From Mesorhizobium sp. ORS 3359 (GTDB lineage Bacteria > Pseudomonadota > Alphaproteobacteria > Rhizobiales > Rhizobiaceae): a stretch of 32,034 nucleotides of DNA. Location: contig CCNC01000181.1 in NCBI GenBank assembly GCA_000824845.1, forward strand, positions 1 through 32,034, read 5' to 3'. A program made the position numbers and the translations under genes. How positions within the stretch are numbered: position 1 is the first letter of the stretch; each line of letters begins with the position of its first letter. The notes beneath the pieces were generated by a model. That model had not been told where the DNA came from. It did no database searches and saw only the letters and a list, made by a program, of their open reading frames with translations. Of the stretch, positions 8,067 to 15,451 are shown piece after piece.

Positions 8067-8576
8067 TCAATCTTCGTCGTCATCCTCGAACTCGCACGCC
8101 GCGACATAGATCGCGGCGAGCTTCTCGATGCCGGCCTGGTCTTCCGTGTCGAAGCGGCCCGGCAGCGGGCTGTCGAGGTCGAGCACGCCGAAGGCGCCCT
8201 CGGCATCGCGCAAAAGCACCACCAGTTCGGAACGCGAATCGGCATCGCAGGCGATGTGGCCGGGGAATTCGTTGACGTCCTTGACCAGCATCGACATGTC
8301 GAGCTCAATGGCCTTTCCGCAGACGCCCTTGCCGACGGCGATGCGCACGCAGGCCGGCTTGCCCTGAAAAGGCCCGAGCACCAGCTCGTCATCGGAAGCG
8401 AGGAAATAGAAGCCGGCCCAGTTGAGGTCGGGCACCATCTGGTAGATCAGCGCTGCCGTGTTGGCGGCATTGGCGACGGAATCGCCTTCGCCTTCCAGCA
8501 ACGCTTTCAATTGCGCGGCCAACTCCTTGTAGAAGGCCGGCTTGTCCTTGGTGTCGATGGCGGTTGCCGCGAACAT
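8067..8576 (-). CDS. msrC: Free methionine-(R)-sulfoxide reductase, GAF domain (fRMsr)
   Basis: The protein is 169 residues, a single GAF domain that reduces free methionine-R-sulfoxide in the cytosol with thioredoxin as electron donor. The three cysteines of the family are present: C76 (PACVRI), C86 (KGVCG) and C110 (PGHIACDA). Their spacings (10 and 24) match C84, C94 and C118 of E. coli YebR/fRMsr. An acidic tail (EFEDDDED) ends the protein. The frame opens at 8597, but MFAATAIDTK at 8576 is preceded by GGAGAG at good spacing. It is divergent from a Nudix hydrolase gene, so two oxidative-damage repair functions may share the 90-nt promoter region. Confidence 0.93.
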   Translation of the reverse strand: MFAATAIDTKDKPAFYKELAAQLKALLEGEGDSVANAANTAALIYQMVPDLNWAGFYFLASDDELVLGPFQGKPACVRIAVGKGVCGKAIELDMSMLVKDVNEFPGHIACDADSRSELVVLLRDAEGAFGVLDLDSPLPGRFDTEDQAGIEKLAAIYVAACEFEDDDED

Positions 8577-8666
8577 CGTGTTGTCTCTCCGTTGCAAGCC
8601 GGCCGCGCGGCCAGCTACAGTTCACCTCTCTCTGCCACCAAAAACGCCGCCGGGAAACAGCCTGTC

Positions 8667-9095
8667 GTGACCTCCAGCCATTCCAGAACAGTTAGGGCCA
8701 GGACAATCCGCATCGCCGCCGCGGTGATCCGCGACCAAGGCGGCAGGCTGCTGCTGGTGCGCAAGCGCGGCACAAAAGCCTTCATGCAAGCCGGTGGCAA
8801 GATCGAGCCGGGTGAGCTGCCGGCCGCAGCCCTGGCGCGCGAATTGCGCGAGGAACTGGGCATCGTCGTCGATCCAGGCGCTGCCTCGCATCTCGGTTTG
8901 TTTTCGGCGCCAGCCGCCAACGAGCCGGATGCCCGTGTCGAGGCCGAGGTGTTCGAGCTTTCCATCAAAGACGAGCCGACCCCGGCGGCGGAGATCGAGG
9001 AGATGATCTGGCTTAACCCGGCGCTGGCGAGCGGCATGGAGCTCGCGCCGCTGACCGCCGATATCGTCCTACCACGTTACGGCCGCCAGCCATGA
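8667..9095 (+). CDS. Nudix hydrolase
   Basis: This 142-residue Nudix-fold pyrophosphohydrolase has a complete Nudix box at residues 44-66: G-x5-E, then x7-REL-REELGI, covering GKIEPGE and ALARELREELG. The protein resembles small MutT/NUDT-type enzymes that hydrolyse nucleoside di- or triphosphate derivatives; the substrate is not predictable. The frame is open far upstream, overlapping the opposite-strand msrC gene, but the homologous part begins near GTG at 8667, which I take as start; a purine-rich CGGGAAA precedes it. Its stop overlaps the ATG of the GlxA-type regulator gene by 4 nt (ATGA at 9092), so the two are co-translated. Confidence 0.88.
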   Translation: MTSSHSRTVRARTIRIAAAVIRDQGGRLLLVRKRGTKAFMQAGGKIEPGELPAAALARELREELGIVVDPGAASHLGLFSAPAANEPDARVEAEVFELSIKDEPTPAAEIEEMIWLNPALASGMELAPLTADIVLPRYGRQP

Positions 9096-10066
9096 GTTTA
9101 CGCAACGTGGAAAAACAGGCCGGCGGAGCGCCTCTCACCTTCGCGGTCCTGGTCTTTCCCGGCTTTCCGATGATGGCGTTTTCGTCCGTTATCGAACCCT
9201 TGCGCGCCGTCAACATCCTTGCCAAGCGCGAGTGCTACCGCTGGGTGATCGTCGGCGCCGATCCGGGCACGGTCGAAGCCTCCAATGGCGTCGTCATCCA
9301 GCCGGGCTTTTGCGCGGCGGACGCGCCGAAGGTCGACCGTATCGTCGTCTGCTCCGGCGGCGATGCCGACCATGTCGTGGCCGACGAGGCGATGAGCTGG
9401 ATCCGCAAGAGCCTGCGTGGCGGCGCGCATATCGGCGCTGTCGCGGACGCTGCCTTCTTCCTTGCCCGCGCCGGGCTGCTCGACGGCCATGCCTGCACCT
9501 TGCACTGGACCAGCCAGCCCGCCTTCACCGAAGCGTTTCCGGATATTGAGCTTCGGCGTGATCTCTTCGTCATCGACCGCAAGCGTTTCACCTCCGCCGG
9601 CGGCGTCGGCAGCCTCGACATGATGCTGGAGATCATCACCCGCGATTACGGCGCCGAACTCGCGGCGGGTGTCGCCGAATGGTTCGTGCACAGCCAGTTG
9701 CGCTCCAGCGTCGACCGCAAGCTTATGCCGCTCAGGCTGCGCACCGGGGTGCAGAACGAGCTGGTTCTATCGGCCATCGCCATCATGGAGGACGCGGTCG
9801 AGGAGCGGCTCGGCATGGCGGAACTTGCGGAGCGGCTCGGCGTGTCGCCCGACAAGCTCGAGCGCAATTTCCGCGCCGAGCTGGATATCTCGCCCAACGG
9901 CTACTACCGGCGGCTCAGGCTGAAGCGGGCGGCCGACCTTTTGGCGCATTCGACACTGATGGTGCGCGATGTCGCGCTGGCCTGCGGCTTTGCCTCGATG
10001 TCCAGTTTTGCCCGGGCGTTTCGCGAAGAGCATGGGCACGCGCCGAAGGCGATGCGGCGGCATTAG
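9092..10066 (+). CDS. GlxA-type transcriptional regulator (DJ-1/PfpI-like domain + AraC HTH)
   Basis: The regulator has 324 residues. The N-terminal part (about 15-190) has the DJ-1/PfpI (class I amidotransferase-like) fold. At the nucleophile elbow, where enzymes read xCTGAF, this protein reads VADAAF (117-122), so the catalytic Cys is replaced by Ala118 and the domain should sense rather than catalyse. The C-terminal AraC/XylS DNA-binding domain (about 225-324) has both helix-turn-helix units: MAELAERLGVSPDKLERNFR and VRDVALACGFASMSSFARAFRE. Relatives with this architecture and a non-Cys elbow (GbdR, CdhR, ArgR) control betaine, carnitine or arginine use. It precedes the M24-enzyme gene on the same strand and probably controls it; the repeat-filled gap makes this an inference. 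Confidence 0.92.
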   Translation: MSLRNVEKQAGGAPLTFAVLVFPGFPMMAFSSVIEPLRAVNILAKRECYRWVIVGADPGTVEASNGVVIQPGFCAADAPKVDRIVVCSGGDADHVVADEAMSWIRKSLRGGAHIGAVADAAFFLARAGLLDGHACTLHWTSQPAFTEAFPDIELRRDLFVIDRKRFTSAGGVGSLDMMLEIITRDYGAELAAGVAEWFVHSQLRSSVDRKLMPLRLRTGVQNELVLSAIAIMEDAVEERLGMAELAERLGVSPDKLERNFRAELDISPNGYYRRLRLKRAADLLAHSTLMVRDVALACGFASMSSFARAFREEHGHAPKAMRRH

Positions 10067-10091
10067 GGTGCAGTGCGCGCTGGCGCGATGG

Positions 10092-10157
10092 GACGCTGGC
10101 GGGAGAGCGCCCCCCTCTGGCCTGCCGGCCATCTCCCTCACTTGGGGGGAGATTGGC
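10092..10157. repeat. Family A/B palindromic repeat, copy A1
   Basis: This 66-bp element starts gacgctggcggga and ends gagattggc. It matches copy A2 (13467-13532) in the same orientation with few differences, and it is the reverse complement of copies B1 and B2. Together with B1 it forms an inverted pair with a 59-nt centre, filling most of the 311-nt gap (10067-10377) between the GlxA-type regulator and the M24-enzyme gene. Nothing else was recognised in the gap. Confidence 0.85.
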
Positions 10158-10216
10158 AGCCTCGGCGCCGCGCCCTTCTTTCAACGTCGACAATTGGCGA
10201 AGCCCTGCGCGACATC

Positions 10217-10275
10217 TGATCTCCCCACTAGTGGGGGAGATGTCCGGCAGGACAGAGGGCGGCGCGAAGGATCGC
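10217..10275. repeat. Family A/B palindromic repeat, copy B1
   Basis: This copy has the opposite orientation to A1 and the same orientation as B2. The internal hairpin is ATCTCCCC / GGGGGAGAT around ACTAGT. In the plus-strand frame that runs into the M24 gene it would read ISPLVGEMSGRTEGGAK, the peptide typical of this repeat when it enters an ORF. Confidence 0.85.
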
Positions 10276-10377
10276 TACACTGCCCATTGCCCTGCGGCAT
10301 CCGGCACAACAATCGCGGAATGCCGCACAAGCTCAAAACCCTGGCCGGCTATGGTCTCCGCAACAGGAGATCTTCTG

Positions 10378-11676
10378 ATGAGCATCGTCGTATTCGATCC
10401 CGACAGCACCGAGGATGTGGACTTCAAGGAGGGCATGCGCCACCCCGCAGCGGCCGATCCCGCGGGCGGCATGTGGCTGTCCGACACCGAGCCGTCCTTC
10501 ATCGATGCGGATGCTCTGCGTAAGGGACGTCTTACCAAGCTGCGCGCATGGATGCGCGAGGCGGGCTATGGCGGCGTCGTACTGTTCGATCCTTACAACC
10601 AGCGCTACGCCACCGGTTCGCGCAACATGTTCGGTTATTTCCTGCGCAACTCGACGCGCTACTTCTTCATTCCGACCGAAGGGCCGATTGTGCTCTTCGA
10701 ATATCCGCAGAGCTACCATGTCTCAATGGTGCTCGACACGATCGACGAGGCGCGGCCGTCCAAGCTGGTCTGGTCATCGGTCTCCGGCCGCGACGACGAA
10801 ACCGCCGGCCCCTTCGCCGACGAGATCACCGAGCTTCTGAAAAAGCATGGCGGCGGCTCGATGAAGCTGGGGCTCGACCGCTGCAGCCATCTGCAGGCGC
10901 TGGCGCTCGAAAGGCGCGGCTGCGAGGTGAAGGACTGCCAGGGCGAAATCCTAGCGGTGCGCGCGGTGAAGACGCCAGAGGAAGTGAAGTGCCTGCAAGC
11001 ATCGATGGCCGGCGCCGAAGCCGCGGTGGCTGCGGTGCGCGAGGCGATCAAGCCCGGCGTTTCCGAAAACGAGCTGTTCGCCATCATGTATCACGAAGTG
11101 ATCCGTCAGGGCGGCGAGTTCATCGAGACCCGGCTGCTTACCTCCGGGCAGCGCACCAACCCATGGTTCAACGAAGCGAGCGGGCGCAAGATCAGGCCGG
11201 GCGAACTGGTCGCGCTCGATACCGACACGATCGGCTGCTACGGCTATTATTCCGACTTCTCGCGCACCTTCCGCTGCGGCCCCGGCAAGCCCACCCCCTA
11301 TCAGAAATCGCTCTACCGCATGGCGCACGACCAGGTGCAGCACAATATCGGCATCGTGAAGCCCGGCATGGCTTTCCGCGAGATCGCCGAGAAGGCGTGG
11401 AAAATCCCGGATCGTTTTGTGGACCAGCGCTACACATCGGTGATGCATGGCGTCGGCATGCATGGCGAGACGCCCTTCATAGCCCACTCGATGGACTACG
11501 AGACTTATGGCCGGGACGGCATCATCGTGCCGGGCATGGTGGTGAGCGTGGAAAGCTATATCGGAGAGAAAGGCGGTCGCGAGGGCGTCAAGCTCGAGGA
11601 CGAGATTCTCATCACCGAGACCGGGACGGAGCTGCTCTCGCGGTTTCCTTATGAAGACGAATTTCTTGACAAGTAG
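10378..11676 (+). CDS. DddP-like M24-family metalloenzyme (DMSP-lyase homologue; substrate uncertain)
   Basis: This 432-residue protein has a creatinase-like N-terminal domain (about 45-195) and a pita-bread M24 domain (about 200-432). Six acidic/His metal ligands are visible: D281, D283, D293, H357, E392 and E407. The D-T-D-x9-D pattern differs from ordinary M24 peptidases but is that of the DMSP lyase DddP. Relative to the DddP ligands as I recall them (D295, D297, D307, H371, E406, E421), every residue is shifted by exactly 14. GGEFIETRLLTSGQRTNPWF also resembles DddP. However, the position matching DddP's proposed base Asp377 is G363 (MHGVGMHGE), so DMSP cleavage is doubtful. The start is ATG at 10378 with AGGAGA upstream; an open frame from 9679 overlaps the regulator gene and is not coding. 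An isochorismatase-type hydrolase follows 27 nt downstream. Confidence 0.85.
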   Translation: MSIVVFDPDSTEDVDFKEGMRHPAAADPAGGMWLSDTEPSFIDADALRKGRLTKLRAWMREAGYGGVVLFDPYNQRYATGSRNMFGYFLRNSTRYFFIPTEGPIVLFEYPQSYHVSMVLDTIDEARPSKLVWSSVSGRDDETAGPFADEITELLKKHGGGSMKLGLDRCSHLQALALERRGCEVKDCQGEILAVRAVKTPEEVKCLQASMAGAEAAVAAVREAIKPGVSENELFAIMYHEVIRQGGEFIETRLLTSGQRTNPWFNEASGRKIRPGELVALDTDTIGCYGYYSDFSRTFRCGPGKPTPYQKSLYRMAHDQVQHNIGIVKPGMAFREIAEKAWKIPDRFVDQRYTSVMHGVGMHGETPFIAHSMDYETYGRDGIIVPGMVVSVESYIGEKGGREGVKLEDEILITETGTELLSRFPYEDEFLDK

Positions 11677-11703
11677 CGCCCACGCACCGACAGCACATTC
11701 CGC

Positions 11704-12381
11704 ATGAAAACGCCCATTTCCATCCGACGTGGCACGGTCGCCGCGGTGTTCATCGATCTCCAGGAGGAGCATCGCAAGGACAAGCGCTATCTGGTCGAGG
11801 GTTTTGCCGACATCCTCGCCAATGTGCAGCGCCTGCAGGAGGCGGCGCGGCGCAATTTCGTGCCACTCCATCACTGGGCCTATATCGTCGACCTCGCGGC
11901 GGCGCGGCCTTTCCACCCTGTGGAAGAGAGCGGCAAGTCGGCCTTCTCCGACAAGGATGATCCGCTGACGGCGATCTGCCATGAAGTGGCCCCGCGGAAC
12001 GGCGAGGCCATGCTGGTCAAGCAGGAGGCAAGCGCCTTCGGCAGGAACGATTTCGCCGACAAGCTCAAGGCGGCGGGCATCGAATGGCTGGTGATCGCCG
12101 GCGTCTGGACCGAGGCCTGCATCGACGCCACGGTGAAGGACGCGGTGGCGCTTGGTTTCCGCGTGCTGCTGGTCAAGGACGCCTGCGGCAGCGCAAGTGC
12201 CGCCATGCACCAGACCGGCATCCTGAACCTCGCCAACCGGCTCTATGGCGGCGCCGTTTGCAACACGCTCGACGCCTGCCGGCTGTTGGCGGGAGATACG
12301 GTGAATGTATGGCAGGTCGAGGGTTCGGTGCCGCTGCGCTTCACCTTCGAGAACGCGGCGCGGCTTTACGCCGAGCTCTGA
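11704..12381 (+). CDS. Isochorismatase-family cysteine hydrolase
   Basis: The 225-residue protein has the alpha/beta fold of isochorismatase, nicotinamidase and N-carbamoylsarcosine amidase. The catalytic triad is D18 (VFIDLQEEH), K106 (LVKQEAS) and C139 (GVWTEACIDAT). Presence of the Cys indicates an amidase or carbamoylase-type hydrolase rather than an isochorismate vinyl-ether hydrolase. Lengths and motifs resemble N-carbamoylsarcosine amidase-like proteins, but the substrate is open. The ATG lies 27 nt after the M24-enzyme stop, and the esterase start lies 5 nt after its own stop, so the three enzyme genes form one transcription unit. Confidence 0.9.
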   Translation: MKTPISIRRGTVAAVFIDLQEEHRKDKRYLVEGFADILANVQRLQEAARRNFVPLHHWAYIVDLAAARPFHPVEESGKSAFSDKDDPLTAICHEVAPRNGEAMLVKQEASAFGRNDFADKLKAAGIEWLVIAGVWTEACIDATVKDAVALGFRVLLVKDACGSASAAMHQTGILNLANRLYGGAVCNTLDACRLLAGDTVNVWQVEGSVPLRFTFENAARLYAEL

Positions 12382-12386
12382 CGGCA

Positions 12387-13427
12387 GTGGCTGGCAACGC
12401 AACCGATCCGGCGAGCCGCGGCAAATATGCCGATCGGCTCGACCCGGAGCTTTGGGAATACATCGACAAGGTCAACAGTTGGTACCCGCCGGAGATCGTT
12501 GCGGCACCGATCGGCGAGCAGCGCGCGGTCTATGACCGGATGTGCGTGGCGTTTCTCCAAGGCCGTCCCGAGGGTGTGACCACCAGTGATGGCATCGTCG
12601 CTACCGCGGCGCATGCGATCCCGGTCCGCCGCTATCGCATGGAGGGTAAGCCGGCGGCGATCGTCGTCTGCTATCACGGCGGCGGCTTCATCCTCGGCGG
12701 CCTTGACAGCCACGACGACATCTGCGCCGAAATCTGCGCCGGCACCGGATTCGAGGTGGTCTCGGCCGGCTACCGGTTGGCGCCGGAACATCTGCATCCG
12801 GCTTCCTTCAACGACGCGCTGGCCGTGTTCGACTGGGTCGCCGCGACGAGCACGCTACCGGTCGTGCTTTGCGGCGAAAGCGCCGGCGGCAATCTCGCCG
12901 CCGCGGTGGCGCAGGCGACGCGGCGTCATGCGCGGCGCGCGATCGGGCAGGTGCTGATCTATCCCGGGCTGGGCGGCGACGAGACCGGCCGCTCCTATGT
13001 CGAGCACGCCGAGGCGCCGCTGCTGACGCTCGCCGATATCGAGTTCTACCGGCGCGTCCGGTCCCCGCCCGGGCAGTCACCCGACGACCCAACGTTCTCG
13101 CCGCTCACGGATCGTGACTTTTCCAGACTGCCGCCGACAGTGATTGTCACTGCCGAATGCGACCCGCTGTCGTCGGATGGCGAGACCTATCGCGACCGGA
13201 TTATTGCCGCTGGGGGACAAGCGTGGTGGCGCGAGGAGAAGCGACTGGTACACAGTTTTCTTCGGGCACGCCTGACTGTGCCGCGCGCGGCGGAGGCGTT
13301 TCGAAGAATCATCGGCGACATCGCAAGACTTGGCGCGGGCGACGGAGCGCCAATCTCCCCCCTTGTGGGGGAGATTGCCGGCAGGCCAGAGGGGGGCGCG
13401 AAGGATCGCGGCCCCTCAGCGCCGTAG
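12387..13427 (+). CDS. HSL-type alpha/beta hydrolase (esterase) with repeat-derived C-terminus
   Basis: This 346-residue serine hydrolase belongs to the hormone-sensitive-lipase family (family IV esterases). The oxyanion motif HGGG is at 97-100, the nucleophile elbow GESAGG has S165, and D259 (AECDP) with H289 (LVHSF) completes the triad. It probably hydrolyses a short acyl or carbamoyl ester. GTG at 12387 is chosen because it falls 5 nt behind the preceding stop; the earlier frame overlaps that gene. The last 26 residues (from 321, starting APISPLVGE) are encoded by intergenic repeat B2, which has replaced or extended the native end; the enzyme core closes before it. Function is probably unaffected, since the triad lies upstream. 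Confidence 0.87.
   Translation: MAGNATDPASRGKYADRLDPELWEYIDKVNSWYPPEIVAAPIGEQRAVYDRMCVAFLQGRPEGVTTSDGIVATAAHAIPVRRYRMEGKPAAIVVCYHGGGFILGGLDSHDDICAEICAGTGFEVVSAGYRLAPEHLHPASFNDALAVFDWVAATSTLPVVLCGESAGGNLAAAVAQATRRHARRAIGQVLIYPGLGGDETGRSYVEHAEAPLLTLADIEFYRRVRSPPGQSPDDPTFSPLTDRDFSRLPPTVIVTAECDPLSSDGETYRDRIIAAGGQAWWREEKRLVHSFLRARLTVPRAAEAFRRIIGDIARLGAGDGAPISPLVGEIAGRPEGGAKDRGPSAP
13349..13409. repeat. Family A/B palindromic repeat, copy B2, inside the esterase 3' end
   Basis: The core is a near-perfect hairpin: CAATCTCCCCC (13351-13361), loop CTTGT, GGGGGAGATTG (13367-13377). The rest (gccggcaggccagagg, then gcgcgaaggatcgc) matches B1. It lies in the esterase reading frame and supplies its last residues up to the stop at 13425-13427. 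Confidence 0.88.
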
Positions 13428-13466
13428 CGTCCAAGATTGCCTTAAAAAGTCATGGCAACCAGTTGA

Positions 13467-13532
13467 GACGCTGGCGGGACAGCGCCCCCCTCTGCCCTAC
13501 CGGGCATCTCCCCCACAAGGGAGGAGATTGGC
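13467..13532. repeat. Family A/B palindromic repeat, copy A2
   Basis: This 66-bp copy matches A1 in the same orientation and forms an inverted pair with B2 across a 57-nt centre. The gap 13428-13743 between the esterase and the solute-binding protein gene consists of this copy followed by about 210 nt (13533-13743) in which I recognise no gene; a promoter for the next gene may lie there. Confidence 0.87.
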
Positions 13533-13743
13533 TGCATCACGTGCGGAACAGCGCACAAGAACTGCGGAAAACCAAACATTTCGCCGCGGAAAGCGGACCT
13601 ATCATTCCATCGCAGGCAACGGCGCCCCGGCGGTCGCATCCGTCCCCGCGCCTGGCGATCCCGGGCGACCGTTGGCTCGTGCACGTCATTGCAAATCAAA
13701 ACCGCGACGTGGGCAACGCGCGCCAACAACAGAGGGAACGACG

Positions 13744-15384
13744 ATGAAATTCATGCTGACCGACAGGAAACTGCACCCGCGTGCCAAGCCGATCGCCGAC
13801 GATTTCAGGAAAGGCGCGATCAGCCGGCGCGAATATCTGGCCTTGATGGCCGGTTTCGGCGTCAGCGCCGCCGGCGCGATGGCGCTGGGCGGGATAGCCC
13901 CCTCGCCTGCCCGCGCCGCCGAGCCGAAAAAGGGCGGCGTGCTGCGCGTCGCGATGAACGTCAAGGGGTTCAAGGACCCGCGCACCTTCGACGGCGTCGA
14001 GATGTCGAATGTCGCGCGCCAGTGCAACGAATATCTGGTGCGCTGGAACACCGACTTTTCCTTCGAGCCCTGGCTGCTCGAAAGCTGGGAAACCAGCGAC
14101 GACGCCAGGACCATCACATTGCATGTGCGCAAGGGCATCACCTGGTCGAATGGCGACGCGTTCAACGCCGACGATGTGATCCACAATCTCAACCGCTGGT
14201 GCGACGCCTCGGTCGCCGGCAATTCGGTCGCCGCGCGCATGGGCGCGCTGGTCGACGCCGACACCAAGAAGCCGGTCGATGGCGGCATCCAGAAGATCGA
14301 CGATTACACCGTCAAGCTCAACCTGCCGAAGCCCGACATCTCGCTGATCGCCGGCATGGCGGACTATCCGGCGCTGATCATGCACCGCTCCTACGAGGGC
14401 GAAGCCGACCCGAGGAAGGCCCTGGCCATCACCACCGGCCCTTGCGAGCTGGTGAGCTGGGACGCCGAGACCGGCGCGGAGGTGAAGCGCAAGGACAAGC
14501 CCTGGTGGAAGGGCGAGTTCCATCTCGACGGCATCAAATGGGTCGATTACGGCTCCGACCCCAACGCCATGCTGTCGGCCTTCGAATCCGGCGAGATCGA
14601 CACCGATCACGAAACCGCTTCCGACGCCGTGTCGCAGACCGAGCAGATGGGGCTCAAAAATTCCGAGATCGCCACCGGTTCGACCATCGTGGCGCGCTTC
14701 AATGTCTCCAACGCGCCCTATGACGACGTCAAGGTGCGCCGCGCCGCCCAGCTTGCCGTCGACAATGCGGCGGTGCTGAAGCTCGGCCTCGACGGCCGCG
14801 GAAAACCCGCCGACAATCATCATGTCGGCCCGATGCATCCGGAATTCGCCGACATCGGCCCGGCCAAACGCGACGTCGACCAAGCGAAGAAGCTGATGTC
14901 GGAATCCGGCAAGGCCGACCACGAATATGAGCTGATTTCGGTCGACATCGAATGGCAGAAGAGCACCGCGGACGCGATCGCGGCGCAGATCCGCGAGGCG
15001 GGCTTCAAGATCAAGCGCACCGTGCTGCCGGCAGCGACCTTCTGGAACGACTGGAGCAAGTTCCCCTATTCCTGCACCGAATGGCTCGGCCGCCCGCTCG
15101 GCGTCCAGGTGCTGACGCTCGCCTACAAGTCGGGCGCCGCCTGGAACGAAAGCGCCTATGCGAACAAGGAGTTCGACGAGCTTCTCGACAAGGCGCTTGC
15201 GACGCCCGACGCCGCGCAGCGCAAGGAGATCATGGCCAAGATCGAGACCAATTTGCGCGACAGCGGCATCATCATCCAGCCCTACTGGCGCTCGGTCTAC
15301 CGCACCTATCGCAAGGGTGTGCAAGGCTGCGAACAGCACCAAGCGCTCGAGCAGCATTTCGAAAAGGTCTGGCTGGAGAGCTGA
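13744..15384 (+). CDS. ABC transporter solute-binding protein, family 5 (peptide/opine type), Tat-exported
   Basis: This 546-residue periplasmic receptor belongs to the DppA/OppA-like SBP family 5. A long n-region is followed by a twin-arginine motif (SRREYLA, 27-33), a hydrophobic core and an Ala-rich cleavage site near 58-59 (ARAAE). The mature part shows family features: a start like KGGVLRVAM, FEPWLLESWETSDD, the WSNGDAFNADDV segment that matches the family signature, and the C-terminal half with DVKVRRAAQLAVD. The ATG at 13744 follows a purine-rich AGAGGGAACG. No permease or ATPase genes lie beside it, so it must use a transporter encoded elsewhere or outside the window. It ends in a strong hairpin. 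Confidence 0.92.
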   Translation: MKFMLTDRKLHPRAKPIADDFRKGAISRREYLALMAGFGVSAAGAMALGGIAPSPARAAEPKKGGVLRVAMNVKGFKDPRTFDGVEMSNVARQCNEYLVRWNTDFSFEPWLLESWETSDDARTITLHVRKGITWSNGDAFNADDVIHNLNRWCDASVAGNSVAARMGALVDADTKKPVDGGIQKIDDYTVKLNLPKPDISLIAGMADYPALIMHRSYEGEADPRKALAITTGPCELVSWDAETGAEVKRKDKPWWKGEFHLDGIKWVDYGSDPNAMLSAFESGEIDTDHETASDAVSQTEQMGLKNSEIATGSTIVARFNVSNAPYDDVKVRRAAQLAVDNAAVLKLGLDGRGKPADNHHVGPMHPEFADIGPAKRDVDQAKKLMSESGKADHEYELISVDIEWQKSTADAIAAQIREAGFKIKRTVLPAATFWNDWSKFPYSCTEWLGRPLGVQVLTLAYKSGAAWNESAYANKEFDELLDKALATPDAAQRKEIMAKIETNLRDSGIIIQPYWRSVYRTYRKGVQGCEQHQALEQHFEKVWLES

Positions 15385-15399
15385 TCTTCCCAGGACGAG

Positions 15400-15438
15400 C
15401 GGCCGGCGCGACCTTCCCGTCGCGCCGGCCGGTTTGTT
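15400..15438 (+). terminator. Rho-independent-type terminator between convergent genes
   Basis: A perfect 13-bp GC-rich stem, CGGCCGGCGCGAC (15400-15412) and GTCGCGCCGGCCG (15419-15431), with a 6-nt loop is followed by GTTTGTT. It lies 15 nt after the solute-binding protein stop and just ahead of the convergent LacI-type gene end, so it may act in both directions. Confidence 0.65.
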
Positions 15439-15451
15439 GCAGCCCGTATAG

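Noticed and set aside
9679..10377. A long upstream extension of the M24-enzyme frame
   Set aside because: It overlaps the AraC domain of the regulator gene in another frame and runs through repeats A1 and B1; ATG at 10378 has a proper ribosome site and fits family length.
10378..13427. Creatine or creatinine catabolic operon (M24 creatinase + carbamoylsarcosine amidase-like hydrolase)
   Set aside because: The M24 protein has the full metal-ligand set with the DddP-type D-x-D pattern, whereas creatinase lacks metal ligands, and no creatininase gene is present.
10092..13532. Repeats A1, B1, B2 and A2 as a CRISPR array
   Set aside because: Only two inverted pairs exist, 3 kb apart, with no regular spacers and no cas genes; each copy is a palindromic intergenic element.
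13696..15357. A 553-codon minus-strand ORF opposite the solute-binding protein gene
   Set aside because: It is a frame shadow of GC-rich coding DNA; the plus-strand frame has a Tat signal and family motifs. The same reasoning removes long shadow ORFs at 10951-12402, 20408-21985 and 30076-31620.
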